In this document: in pieces, positions 52,770 through 64,000 of the stretch | Position numbering within the stretch: the first letter of the stretch is position 1 | Layout: every line of letters begins with the position of its first letter | Notes under the pieces: model-generated | The model's database searches: none | What the model was told of the DNA's origin: nothing | Seen by the model: the letters and a program-made list of their open reading frames with translations, nothing else | Program-made: the position numbers and the translations under genes | NCBI GenBank assembly: GCA_038501625.1 | Contig: JAZAYU010000012.1 | Location: 2,480,001 to 2,544,000 of the forward strand | Length of the DNA: 64,000 bases | Reading direction: 5' to 3' | Origin: Corbicula japonica | Taxonomy: Eukaryota > Mollusca > Bivalvia > Venerida > Cyrenidae

Positions 52770-54955
52770 AATATTTAAGACGATTCAGTCTCTCCAGAAA
52801 TTAAATAAATTTTCTTAATTGGTACTTCCTTAAACAAAATCTCCCATGTTGCAGATTTCCAAGCAGAAAGATTGTCCCAAAACATGGTTGAAATTTTACC
52901 ATTTGCATGTGTTACATTTTGGGCTGTTGGTACATGTACTATCTTTTTGAGTAGCACATTTACCATGTTGGACAGCAACACAATATTATCAAATTTACAT
53001 CACAGAGTCACTCATCACAACTGTGTTTTCTTCAGGATTAGGGACTAAGGGTAACTCCGCCAAGCCTACCTGATGCGGATAATTCCCCATTCTCCATAAC
53101 TGTCATAATAAGTAAAGAACACAGTGTTGCAGAAGATTTGAGAAAGATGATCTATTTTTTACACATAAAAGGTTAAATAAAACATCTATTGCATCTAAAG
53201 ATCTAAAGAAGTTAGACTTTTGTAAAAAGTATACAATTTTATATTGTGGTTTCGACCGAAAGCTTACAGAAAGAAATGCAGATGGGTACATTTTGCAAAT
53301 CAAACAAATTTATTTAACGTTTTACTTGTCATTTTTTTTTTATAAAGAATCAAGATATGAAGCAAGTTTTGTGAAATTAGAAGTAATTTACGATATAAAC
53401 GTCACACAAATCTTACTAGACTAAGTGTATTCGCTTAGGAGACTAACACAAAGTGCCTAGCAGACGAATGGGCAATAAATGCTATATTAAATATGTATAT
53501 CACTGTTTTTTGAGTGAAATAATCTAACAGTATTGCCATTTAAAATGTCTGATGACGTAACAATGCTCGTGGGTTGGAAGTTGATGTTTTCTATCATTGT
53601 AAACAATTCTCTTAAGCCATATATGCTATCGTATCAAACACTGGTAAATGGGTTAATGTACTTAGTCACGTGACTGTCTAGTTATTTATAATATACTATA
53701 CTACGTAATTGGAGAAAATAAATATTAACAATTAAGTATAAAGTTGTCAATCGCATAACGCACGTGCACAATAATTCTGCCATACATTAACTTTTTTCCG
53801 GTACCAATTACTCTGATAAACAAACAAACAATTAACAAGTGTCGCGAAGCACGTGCACACATAATCATAATTCTGTCATTCTTCCACCATCAATCATTAC
53901 TTACTGCCATTCCCCGTAGGTTTGTGAAAAAATAAGTTTATCTGAAGAATTGCAAACGGACTTTGTGTGTTCATAAATGTCGGCAGCAAATCGATGTCAA
54001 TTACTTCTTCACGTGACAGTAGGCGCATCAATTCGAATTAGCTCTAAAACCACTGAATTCCGGCAAAGTCTGATGGTGTTAAAAAGCTTTGTCATACTAA
54101 ATAGTTTTGTTCTGGCCAATCAGTATGTTGTAATTTTAGTCCGAGTAGCACGATGGAATTAAGCATTAGCGCCCATCCATTATCAAGTCGACAGGACCAA
54201 GTCGAGTAATTGTGAACGGTATCATATTGTTGGGAATGATGGCATATTTCACCTATGACGTCAATGGACTTTGTGAGACAGTAAAATGGTCTTAATGGAA
54301 AAATGACAAGCAGGGCATTTAAGCCCTCTATTGCTCTGTTTGAAATTGCACTAAATAGCCAAAACAAAGAAAGAACAACATAGCTTGCAAGAGGAGAGAG
54401 CTTGGCTGTACTGTTTAAATGACAGCGTTGTCGGATGACTGGAATATTGTTATGAATATGTCGCCGGTTGTCCGAAAGGTAACTGCCTAAACTAACTTAA
54501 GTTCATATATATTTAAAAATAACTTATGCTTGTACCGAATAATCATCTGAAGAACACGGCCTCCCCCAAAAGGAGGAACAGAGAGCATATGTTTTACAAT
54601 GTGATTAATACAAATAAACCCCAATACTTAACAAATATTAGAACCCAAGTAGTAACCAAGTGGAAAGGTAAGCGACAAAGTATTGTGCCAATCGGTGTTT
54701 AAACCAGGTTGTAAGGTGCAACGACCTCACACAAACCCCGTTAGATTCTAATTTGAACAAACATTAATAAGTTGCCTCGGTGAATAACTCACACCCACCG
54801 AACAAACCACCATTCGACACTGTTGCATGCAAAATCTCACAAAATGAGTAAAATTGCTTGTTTTGCTTAAAAACTTATTTTAACATAATCCGAAACGATT
54901 CAATATCCGTTATATTTTAGATTAAAAAATAAACAATAAAAATTTATCACTTAAG
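52770..54955. other. Intergenic, no gene seen
   Basis: Open frames of up to 91 codons on both strands have no recognisable motif and no consistent splice partners. Confidence 0.45.
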
Positions 54956-54960
54956 CGGTT

Positions 54961-55170
54961 TACTGTTAAATCCTTTTATTTCGCGAGGGTTTAATTTTCG
55001 CGTATTTCGCACTTCGACAAGAGCGTGAAATTCAACCCGAGCGAAATTAAACAATTTACAGTGTTTCTTTATAGGAAAATACAGTTGCGCGATTTTTTGC
55101 TCCCGCGAATTTGTAATTTACGGGTTTTGCTCGAAAATTTGTCCCCGCGAAATAAAATGATACTACAGTA
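54961..55170. mobile_element. MITE 'tactgt..ttcgcg', copy 2
   Basis: Left tactgttaaatccttttatt and tcgcgagggtttaattttcg; right ttgtccccgcgaaataaaat and gatactacagta. TA at each end. cgcgaaa motifs recur through the interior. Confidence 0.8.
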
Positions 55171-55179
55171 AGTATTTCT

Positions 55180-56800
55180 CATTTTCGTCTTTTTAACGCT
55201 TGGAAGAACTATCGGTTGACTTTAAAAGCCAAATGCTTTCAGTACATGTCCATTGCTTGCCCTATTGCCAACTCTGCTCTTACAGTAATTAAACAAATAA
55301 ACTACTGTCTTTAATTAATCTGTGCGAATAAATGGACACAATGAAGCATGCATTTGTTCCTCATGCCCTGTTAGATGACCAATTAATCAAAGCCTTAAAC
55401 TCGGATTATTAGGCTGTGTAAAATTCAACAAAACTGGACATGGCTAAAATCGATTAATGTGATTACTGTTCTGTATAGCACGTTATCGATAAATTTAAAT
55501 ATGGTTTATAAACAAAAAGTCTTAAAATTTTGATATCGCCGTGTCTTGTCGAGTACGGTTTTAATGAAAGGAAAAACATATTTTTCGCCGCCGATGGCCC
55601 CTGGTTTTCAAAAGCTATTATTACATGTACATGTATACGTGGCAAAATAAATGAGCTAAATTGCCATTTTCCGAGTTTGTCACTTTTCATTTTGACGTTT
55701 TAATGCCTTTTCATACCATGACAAAATTTAATTGTATGAACTCTTAAAACTGACGATCATTAGTTACCCGTCAAATCAAGTTAATTTAAACCATTATACA
55801 GCCGAGGAAAAAAAATCTAGTAGGATGGGCTGACGCATGTGAGTAAACCTCATTTATTTCAAAGTGATGGATTAAAATGTGTTGCACGATCAATTAATTC
55901 TCGTGCCATTGAGTGTGAGTGAGATTTCAACGATGTACTTCGTGGAGAAGTTCTTTTATCCCTTCCTTCATTTTTGCCTAATGACGAAATTCCAGTGCGT
56001 TCATTTTAAACGTCTTCGAAAACCAGAAATCTTAAGAAGCCGGGGAAACTCATTACACAATTCCGTTGTCATAGCAACCCCAGTTACTTTTGTCTAGAAA
56101 ACCTCTCACAAGATCTTGAAAATACTTGTCTAGAGGCGGCCATCTTAATTTGGGCATCTTGCCAAATATGCAATGCTTTAGTGAATTTATATGATTCCGA
56201 TGGATCCCCGAAGGAATGTCAAATCCTGACGAGCCTGTCAACACGAGTTATTTTTAATATTTGATTTGTTTTAACTTGAGAGAATACACAGAAATCCTGA
56301 ACAAGCTTTTGACAAGTATTAGAAATGAAAAGTAGTTCCATTACTGCCGCCATACGTGTGATTTTAAAACTTCTTAACGCTACTAAACTAACACTTTTGA
56401 AAAAAACAACTGCTGGCATTTTTAGAGTTACAAAATGGCAGATTCATGTAAAAAGTAGCTCTGCTTATCCAGGGCATGTATTTCATATCATTCCACGACT
56501 ATCTTTGTAGAACATCTTAACAGAAACATTTTCTACCATTTTCTCTTTTATTTTGTTATTTTTCCATCAAAACAGCCATACAAACTGTTGTGACATTTAC
56601 ATCTGAAGAAGGCAAATGGCCTTAACGTTTTAATGAAGAGTTATTGTTTTAAAGTATTTAACTTGCCTATTATTCATTCAAATTGGAAGTAAGTATTAGC
56701 TGTTTACTCGAAATGCTTCAAGTGATAAAATAAAAGAAAATCTTCCTATTGTTATGAAAATATATTAAATATCACTAGCGATAAAGATATTCCTATAGTT
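55180..56800. other. Intergenic, no gene seen
   Basis: AT-rich sequence with only short open frames. No repeats matching the families above were recognised. Confidence 0.45.
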
Positions 56801-56804
56801 GCCT

Positions 56805-57910
56805 ATGCATTCCTATCGTTGCCTATTCCTGTCGCTGCAGATGTGTTCATATCATTGCCTATCGTTTGTTTTGTTTTCCTATCGTTGCTAATGACTTCCT
56901 ATCGTTGCCTATGTATTCCTGTCGCTGCAGATGTGTTCGTATCATTGCCTATCATTGGTCATGATTTCCTATCGTTGCTAATGACTTCCTATCGTTGCCT
57001 TTGTATTCCTAACGTTGCCTATGTGTTCGTATCATTGCCTATCGTTGTTTATGTTTTCCTATCGTTGCTAATTACTTCCTATCGTTGCCTTTGTATTCCT
57101 ACCGTTGCCTATGTGTTCGTATCATCGCCTATCGTTGGTTATGTTTTCCTATGGTTGTTAATGACTTCATATCGTTGCCTATGTATTCCTGTCGCTGCAG
57201 ATGTGTTCGTATCATCGCCTATCGTTGGTTATGTTTTCCTATCGTTGCTAATGACTTCCTATCGTTGCCTTTGTATTCCGAACGTTGCCTATGTGTTCGT
57301 AGTATCATCGCCTAACGTTGGTTATGTTTTCCTATCGTTGCTAATGGCTTCCTAGCGTTGCCTATGTATTCCTATTGTTGCCCATGTGTTCGTATCATCG
57401 CCTATCATTGGTTATGTTTCCTATCGTTGCTAATGACTTCCTAGCGTTGCCTATGTATTCCTGTCGTTGCCATGTGTTCGTATCATTGCCTAGAGTTGGT
57501 TATGTTTTCCTATCGTTGCTAATGACTTCCTATCGTTACCTATGTATTCCTGTCATTGACATGTGTTCGTATCATTGCCTATCGCTAGTTATGTTTTCCT
57601 ATCTTTGCTTATGACTTCCTATCGTTGCCTATGTATTCCTGTCGCTGCAGATGTGTTTGTATCATTGCCTATAGTTGGTTATGTTTTCCTATCGTTGCCT
57701 ATGTTTTCCTATCGTTGCCTATGTATTCCTTTCGTTGCCTATGTATTCCTGTTGTTGCCTATGTGTTCGTATCATTGCCTATAGTTGGTTATGTTTTCCT
57801 ATCGTTGCTAATGACTTCCTATCGTTACCTATGTATTCCTGTCGTTGACATGTGTTCGTATCTTTGCCTATCGTTGCCTATGACTTCCTATCGTTGCCTA
57901 TGTATTTCCT
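56805..57910. repeat. 20-bp based minisatellite with 90-bp higher-order unit
   Basis: The monomer is about 20 bp, of the form atgtnttcctatcgttgcct. Four monomers plus a 10-bp half-unit (atcgttggtt) make 90-bp blocks: atgacttcctatcgttgcct, atgtattcctgtcgctgcag, atgtgttcgtatcattgcct, then the half-unit and atgttttcctatcgttgcta. Some monomers have single-base gains or losses. Because 90 is divisible by three, long open frames arise without implying a protein. Confidence 0.95.
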
Positions 57911-58069
57911 CTTTTATGACTCTGAATATTAAATGGACAAGTACCAACGAACTGGAACTCTTCGTCTTAATAAACATCGTTACTGCATTGACAAAAACCA
58001 GGCTTTTGCAAGGGATTACTGGATCTGTTATCCGATCTTTGCCATCAATCACGCTAATGACATTTGACG

Positions 58070-58175
58070 TTTCTCCGCTGGTTTATCGATTTGTAATTCC
58101 TCCACTGATTTATCGATTTGAAATTTCTCTACTGATTGATTTGACATTCCCCCCACTGATTTATCGATTTATTGC
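58070..58175. repeat. 30-bp tandem repeat, 3-4 units
   Basis: Units of the type ctgatttatcgatttgaaat ttctc repeat at about 58079, 58106, 58132 and 58156 with small length differences (ctggtttatcgatttgtaat; ccactgatttatcgatttat). Confidence 0.8.
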
Positions 58176-58249
58176 AAACCGATTTCTTTAAAACTTGATG
58201 GTTGCTTTTTTCTTATTCCAAACGTCCTTTGATATTACAATGAAGTTGC

Positions 58250-61200
58250 AGATTCAAGGGTGTAGCATTTGATGACAAACGCTAGTTACCAAATCAAGTA
58301 CGACCTTCTAAAAATCTTAATATTGATCTCCCTTGTTACTTCGCAACAAAGATTACGCGGTTCTAACCGATTTGTTATTGATTTATTAACGGTTATGACA
58401 TCTTGTCTGCAACGTTATTATTGTTGAATAAAAAATATCTTAAGTCACGAAAGATACCGACTAAAACGAAAAACAAAGTTTTGGGTAGTGAAAGTCACAT
58501 GACATTTACCACCATCACTCGACAGATATCTTTTGTCAACTCATTAGCCTACAATTACCAGAACAAATCTACATGCAAAACAGTAGGTTGTGGAGGCCGT
58601 TCATTCGATATCCCGACAGCTACAATTATGAAAATTAGATTCTCTTGAACTGGAATTTTATCACATTAACTCCTTAACATTAAATATTACTTTTCAAATC
58701 AATTAAAACATGCTATCTTTTCTCTCTTATGTTTTGGATTCCATCATGAATAAATCTTAACGAAGTAAAAGCAAGTGGTATAATGGTAATTTTCATTGAA
58801 AATTTTCAAACTTACTCAGCAACGTGTAATTTGTGCATGTTCAACAATTGTATGTAAAGTGGTTTAAGGATGAAAACAAATACATGTCAATGTAATTAAT
58901 TTTAATTCTCTTTCTATCTTTATCTCCGACTGTAGTTTAGATTAGTTTTCCGATTGCTTGACTGTTAATTGCTTGAAGTGCATTTTAGTAAAACTAAAGA
59001 TAACGCTAAACTGATCACATGTCAATAATTACAAGTTCAAACCTTAAACTGAAGACTGTTGTTGATAACTTATCATACATAAACGAGTTAAATCAATGAC
59101 TCTCTAATGAAAACAATAAATCCAAAAAAGTGACCAATAAGAACTTCGGTTGAATGTATACCTAATCTAGCACCCTTAATAGTTAATATTGTCCTCTCGC
59201 AGTTTAGAGAATCCATAGTACAAAACGTCACAGATCTTCTTTGCAAGACAGGTCTATTCTTCTAGTGGAAGATCGCTTGAATAAACAAACAAAAGACTGG
59301 CACAAGTAGATTACACTTGACGGAAATTAAAGATTATATCGAGTGGACCTATGGAATTGGATTTTTCCTTGTTTGGCCAAATCAACTTCGCAGCTGATTG
59401 ATTCCGTCTAAGGAAATGTTAATAAAGCAATTCCAAAAGCACAATTTCTTTCCCGATAAAAGGACGGGTTCTTAATTAAATTAGGAAAAACTATACCGCT
59501 TGCTTGGGAGTTCGGAAAGGCAGCTCTGACAATTTGAAAATTGCATTTGTTGATAGATTTCGAAATCAGATATAAAGAACAAGAAATGTGGAAATTAAAG
59601 TTCCAGCCTGAAACGGATAAAACATGAAATAATCAAAGTCATGAGTCGATATTTTTTGGAAATGTGCTTTATTTACCATATAATGTAGAAAACATGATGG
59701 TGTGATGTCACACATACATGTAAACGTTAAAAATAATGTTTCACGTGGTTTTGCGTATTGAAAATGATGTTAGATGTAAACAACCGAAGTGTACCTAGTT
59801 GTTTCGCCTAAACGTTAACGTTTATCTTTTACTAGGCTAGACAGTAAGGACAGATATACCAGAATCGGGACGTCTCAGGACCATAGATAATATTTAGTTT
59901 GTAATGCTTCTCATATGGAGGATGAATTCTATTTTATTTGTATATACTATATATCCATTTTATGCTGATCTCGGAAAGAAACACTTGTTGAACAAGTTTT
60001 TATAATTATAGGTATATTAACAGTTGAAAGACAAATATGGGTTTAATATTTATTAATGGAAACTTAAATTTTATGTTGTTTAAAGTAACTACTAGTAACA
60101 AAAAATGTGTATCTTTATGGTAACTCAACGTTATACATATATATTACGATTAACCTGTAAATATTGTGTACACACGTATGAAACATGTGTTTTGTTCGCG
60201 ATGTACATGCTATCAATCTAAATAAACTGACTGTTCTGTTGTGTTCTGTTCTGTTTACTTGCACGGTTGTTCATGTATCGGTTCCATATACAACTGTTTC
60301 TCCACTCTCTTACAATATCGGCTTATACAACTCTGTAAAGGAGATTGCTGTTTCTCTTTTTGCTATTTTCAAACTTCCGCAAAACGGATAATGATTAATT
60401 TAAATGCTTAAATTAACACTATTATACTTAATGAACACTTTCTGTTTTGAAAATTACTAAATAATGCATAACCATATACTGCCGTTATAATTATTCACCA
60501 ATTAATCGTGTAGGATGCCCGATTAATAGACCATTTTCTTCTACATAGCTTTCATCAAACTTGTTTTTGTTCTTCATACTTGCATCGCAAAAGAAAAAAA
60601 CTCAATTTATTTACAAGACCTCGTCCATCTTTAATAAATTTACAAAATACTTTAAGTCTGCAAAATATTCTAACATATATTTAAGTCGTAATTTTCATCA
60701 TTCATTTGTTTGTGTTACGACACTAAACATGCGTCATTGACTGAAAATCAAGAATTTCGCGTTAGCTGCTTGTTTCCGTGTTTTGTTATTTGATAGTCAC
60801 ATTATTATAACGATGGTTTTTACGCAAAAAGAGATATTGTTCAATTCATACTTTAAGATTGCCTTTTTCCCTTGCTTTCGTGTCCTTTGTTGTTTCTAAC
60901 TATTAATAAATTAATAACCTTAATGACGGTTAATGTCTAGCAAACAGAATTTGAACGAATGTTGGAACATTCGACTGAAAGTTCAGCATTTTAATGGCAA
61001 AATCAGCATTCAAATATTCGACTTTTTATCTTTTTTATAATAATAAGTTTTGAAAATGTATACTTACAGTGTTTAAACAATAATTTACGTGAACGTGGTT
61101 ACACGCAGAGTTCTAATGCCAACAAACATAATATTTACAAGTACAAGTGGTTAGTCAAAATGAAGAAATTGCTCATTTACAATGAGGCCTTTAAAGGAGA

Positions 61201-61370
61201 ATTTATCCTCCGGTGTTACAAACGGTCCCTTTCACTGAGTAATACATGTATCTGATCAGACCATGAGACATCAATCAAGTTCACTTAATTATCGGTACAT
61301 TTCAATAACGATGTTAATTACATACACATTAACCTTAAATAAATCGATGGGGTTGCTGCAACCACCTTTC
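58250..61370. other. Intergenic, no gene seen
   Basis: About 3.1 kb of AT-rich sequence; open frames of at most 81 codons without motifs. No foldback family copy recognised. Confidence 0.45.
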
Positions 61371-61693
61371 CCGCATTAATATTTAATTTTTATGGGGATT
61401 GTGCCTAGAAAGTTGGAAATTATCAGGTAATTACCCCAAAACTACCCCAAAAGAGACTTCTTCTTTTTTTTTGAAATCCGATCCTGAGGATAGGACCTGG
61501 TTGAGTATATTGGTATTATTCAAGACTGCTCACTGATTTTCAAATTAAAAGGGCATATACGTAGCATCACACCACTTACGGACAAATCCAGATGAGGGTC
61601 ATTGGAGATGCTCGAAGTCCGTTTTGTGGCATTAATATTTAAGTTATTAGGCTTTTGGCCAGGGAGTTGAACATAATCATGTTATTACCATAA

Positions 61694-62877
61694 AACCCCG
61701 GTCACATTAAAGGCGCACGATTTTTTGGTAGTGCGATTTCTGAAATTTCTGGGAGGTAGGGGTCGCAGGCCCAAGATCTTGCGCCTCAAACCATAAGTTT
61801 CATCTTGTGCAGCTGGCGTGGGCTTGTTAAGCGTGTAGTACGCATAGGGTGCAGGCCACGCATATGGCTGCGATTGTCTGCGTCTGTGACAATTTTTGAG
61901 GCGTGCGCCTGGCGTGGGCAGCTTGCCCTCAGCGCACACATATTGTACCACAATCTTGCGCCTCGTGCGCTTCATGCACGATTTTTTAAATATCGCACGC
62001 TTGAGGTACATGCAGTGTGCCTTGCAGGAGCAACAGGCGCACATGCAGGGTACCTCCACTGTGCGATTTACGTTGCGATTGTGACAGAACAGGTACTGTT
62101 GGTCCCATCAGAATCATCATCTGGCTGGTCCAACTGAAGTGGCTGGAACTGAGAAGCCTGTGGAACATCACCAATAACGAGGTTGATCTCTGGTCTGCCT
62201 TCAGGAGACTCCTGCTCCTCTCTGGTGTCATCCTCCACCAAATCTTGGCCTTTTTTCTGCACCCTTTTCTTCCCTTTTCCTTTAGGAGGCATGACTGCTA
62301 TCCTTACACCCTGTCCTTGTAATACTGTGGTAATACTGGGGACCCCCTTCTGAATATGTGTAAAGAAAATTTGACAGAATTTAGAAAATATATGTCTGTC
62401 CTCAACAGTGCCAAAATGATAAATGAGAGTGCGCTCGTCCCACGAGGCGAAACCGAAACCAAGAAACCATGTAAACATGCGTGCGCATAAGGCACGCTTA
62501 AGGTGCGCTTAAGGCGCATGTACTGAGCCACACAGGCGCCCTACCTGACCAGGGGGCGTGCGAGCAGCGAGCGCGGGAAACCCTTCCCACCATCATGTTT
62601 TGGCGTCTACAAGGCGTGGGACTGAAGCGATGAGCGATCAACAAAGGTTCAGGCAGCGTGCAGGTAGTGCGCAACAACCTGCGAGGGCTAAAAATCGTGA
62701 CAGTCGTGGAAAAAAGTTTTACATGGAAAACTTTGGCGTGCGCCTGTGGAGAGGGGGCTACGCCGTCAAAAAATCGTACCACAGGCGAGCGCTTGCTGTG
62801 CGAAATCTCCAAAATTTTCTGATTTTCCAGGCGTAGACCCGGCGCAACAGCAGGTACGCCTTAATGTGACCGGGGTT
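61694..62877. mobile_element. PIF/Harbinger-like element, non-autonomous, 1184 bp
   Basis: Terminal inverted repeats aaccccggtcacattaaagg and ttaatgtgaccggggtt, with further inward matches (gcgcacgattttttggta; aaaaaatcgtaccacaggcg). The flanks are 3-bp TAA duplications at 61691-61693 and 62878-62880; a 3-bp TAA/TTA duplication is characteristic of PIF/Harbinger. The interior is much more GC-rich than the surrounding DNA. No DDE transposase frame is visible. Confidence 0.82.
62068..62478 (-). pseudogene. Lysine/acid-rich open frame inside the Harbinger-like element
   Basis: A 136-codon frame; from the internal Met it reads MPPKGKGKKRVQKKGQDLVE and continues very acidic (EDDTREEQESPEG ... LDQPDDDSDG). 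Autonomous Harbinger elements carry a second, Myb/MADF-like DNA-binding protein beside the transposase; the basic-then-acidic segment could be a remnant of it, but no Trp-based Myb or MADF pattern can be seen. The upstream part FGFASWDERTLIYHFG is not recognised. It may equally be chance within GC-richer DNA. Confidence 0.35.
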
Positions 62878-62880
62878 TAA

Positions 62881-64000
62881 GACTCCATCAAACTAACCCT
62901 ATTCCTGGAAATTTTGCATCCGACCCTGTCATGGATGTTGACAACAGTGACATAAATGATGCCAACAGTCGCCTGATGTCCTTCAAAATGACATAGCATA
63001 ATGAATGACTGCAAAATTGACCTAAAATTTGTTGTTGTTTTTTTTTTAATTCAACATTTCCGCTATTATAGGATATCTTGTCGTAAAGAATTTCTCCTGT
63101 TTGTTTTAATGTACGAAGAGGAATGTCATGGACAGTGTTAATACTTAATATCTTAGTGAAATTGCTGTTCCAGTTGCCTATTTGTAGGAACTGCTGATTC
63201 GCATTTCTTGGCCAGGAAGTTGGACATTATCAAGTTATTACACTTAGACTCTCCCAAACAGTTGCATATTTGTATGAACAGCTGATTCGCATTTACGAAG
63301 AGCCTTTAACATTATTATTTCAGGTTCCAATGAGAAAGGAACTATTTCCAAGCGGTAATGGAACTATTTTCATGGTTATTATTATTACCACCAATAATCA
63401 GCTGCCCGAGGAATTAGTAATTCATCCGGACCTTGCACATTATAAATACTTTGCATAATATTCTTTATTTTTTTATTACTGATTTAACTCCGAAGTAATT
63501 TGTAAAGAAGTGAAGAAAGTAATGCTGATTTTTTTTTCATGAAAAATTCCAAATCAAACGTCACAGCGCGTGATTTGGGTGTAATTCCGCACCGGAAATG
63601 CCGATATGGTATATGAAATTGCGTAATTGTACCACTTCTGAGACGGAATTAGTTACACATTGTATTTAATTACACAACATTAACATTACACGTGTTGAGT
63701 ACGACAGCCGCGCGTTCACGTAGTAATGCAAAATGATTTTTTGTGTGTTAAGTGGTTCAAACGATTGAAATTTGAAACCAAATCATATTCTTTGGATGGC
63801 GTGACATTATTAAATTAGATAAATAAATGCAGCGCTTAATTGGCTTTAGTGAATCTTAGGGAATTATTAAGATATTTATAAGTAAATTAAAGCATTAAAA
63901 CATTAATTTTAAGACATATTTGACGATATGGACGCGTATAATAGTATGGTAAATCATTTAAGGAAGATTCCAAACATTTGTCTTCGATATTTTTTTTTAT
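62881..64000. other. Intergenic to window end, no gene seen
   Basis: Apart from the low-copy repeat blocks at 63172-63300, no exon, RNA gene or repeat family was recognised. The last 500 bases are AT-rich and unstructured. Confidence 0.4.

Larger units (their letters stand above)
61375..63300. repeat. Three copies of a low-copy repeat around 'aagttggaaattatca'
   Basis: cctagaaagttggaaattat at 61406, ggccagggagttgaacataa at 61657 and ggccaggaagttggacatta at 63209, each followed by a (g)ttattac-type stretch and in part preceded by cattaatattta. A second duplicated block, cagttgcctatttgtaggaa and ctgctgattcgcattt (63172), recurs at 63260. The middle copy is interrupted by the element at 61694-62877. 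Confidence 0.7.

Noticed and set aside
56819..58191. Long hydrophobic repeated open frames (178 and 188 codons)
   Set aside because: They follow the 90-bp tandem period, exist in overlapping frames, and the second one simply runs out into unique DNA. No signal of a real gene.

Overview
The window is AT-rich animal nuclear DNA: spliced genes with GT-AG introns, dense dispersed foldback repeats, long minisatellites and a LINE. The protein types and the look of the repeats suggest a lophotrochozoan, most likely a marine bivalve. That placement is inference from resemblance; no search was run.

Only two protein-coding genes can be supported. (1) Plus strand, 111-16439: the 3' part (14 exons, 826 codons plus stop) of a large extracellular VWFA + Cache protein of the voltage-gated calcium-channel alpha2delta / CACHD1 superfamily. 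It enters the window at the end of its VWA domain and runs through two Cache-type sensor regions and a cysteine-rich, N-glycosylation-rich C-terminal part to a short hydrophobic tail. Every exon join keeps the frame. Its introns hold many foldback repeats, and its last intron holds a 5'-truncated, frameshifted LINE. (2) Minus strand, 28553-29146: a complete single-exon coding region for a Tctex1-type dynein light chain (DYNLT4/5-like) with a Ser/Arg-rich N-terminal extension. An intron probably lies in its 5' UTR, with the upstream exon ending near 30818.

Layout: 0-16.4 kb alpha2delta-like gene; 16.5-17.4 kb a TA-flanked inverted-repeat element just past its stop codon; 17.4-20.1 kb a 46/47-bp minisatellite; 20.2-24.2 kb a cluster of foldback elements, including an 8-bp-TSD hAT-like MITE with a TTAA-flanked element nested in it; 24.8-25.9 kb a 114-bp array inside an inverted-repeat element; 28.3-30.9 kb the Tctex1 gene; 34.8-36.0 kb a 35-bp satellite with a 346-bp higher-order repeat; 36-56.8 kb mostly intergenic DNA with MITEs and microsatellites; 56.8-57.9 kb a 90-bp array; 61.7-62.9 kb a Harbinger-like element with 3-bp TAA duplications; the rest has no supportable gene.

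The two genes show no sign of working together: alpha2delta-like proteins act at the cell surface, Tctex1 light chains in dynein or ciliary complexes. I found no operon, CRISPR array, phage or bacterial defence system, and no convincing new multi-gene system. The most interesting content is the repeat biology: nested elements with readable target sites, a hairpin dimer that seems to move as one unit, and arrays with higher-order structure.
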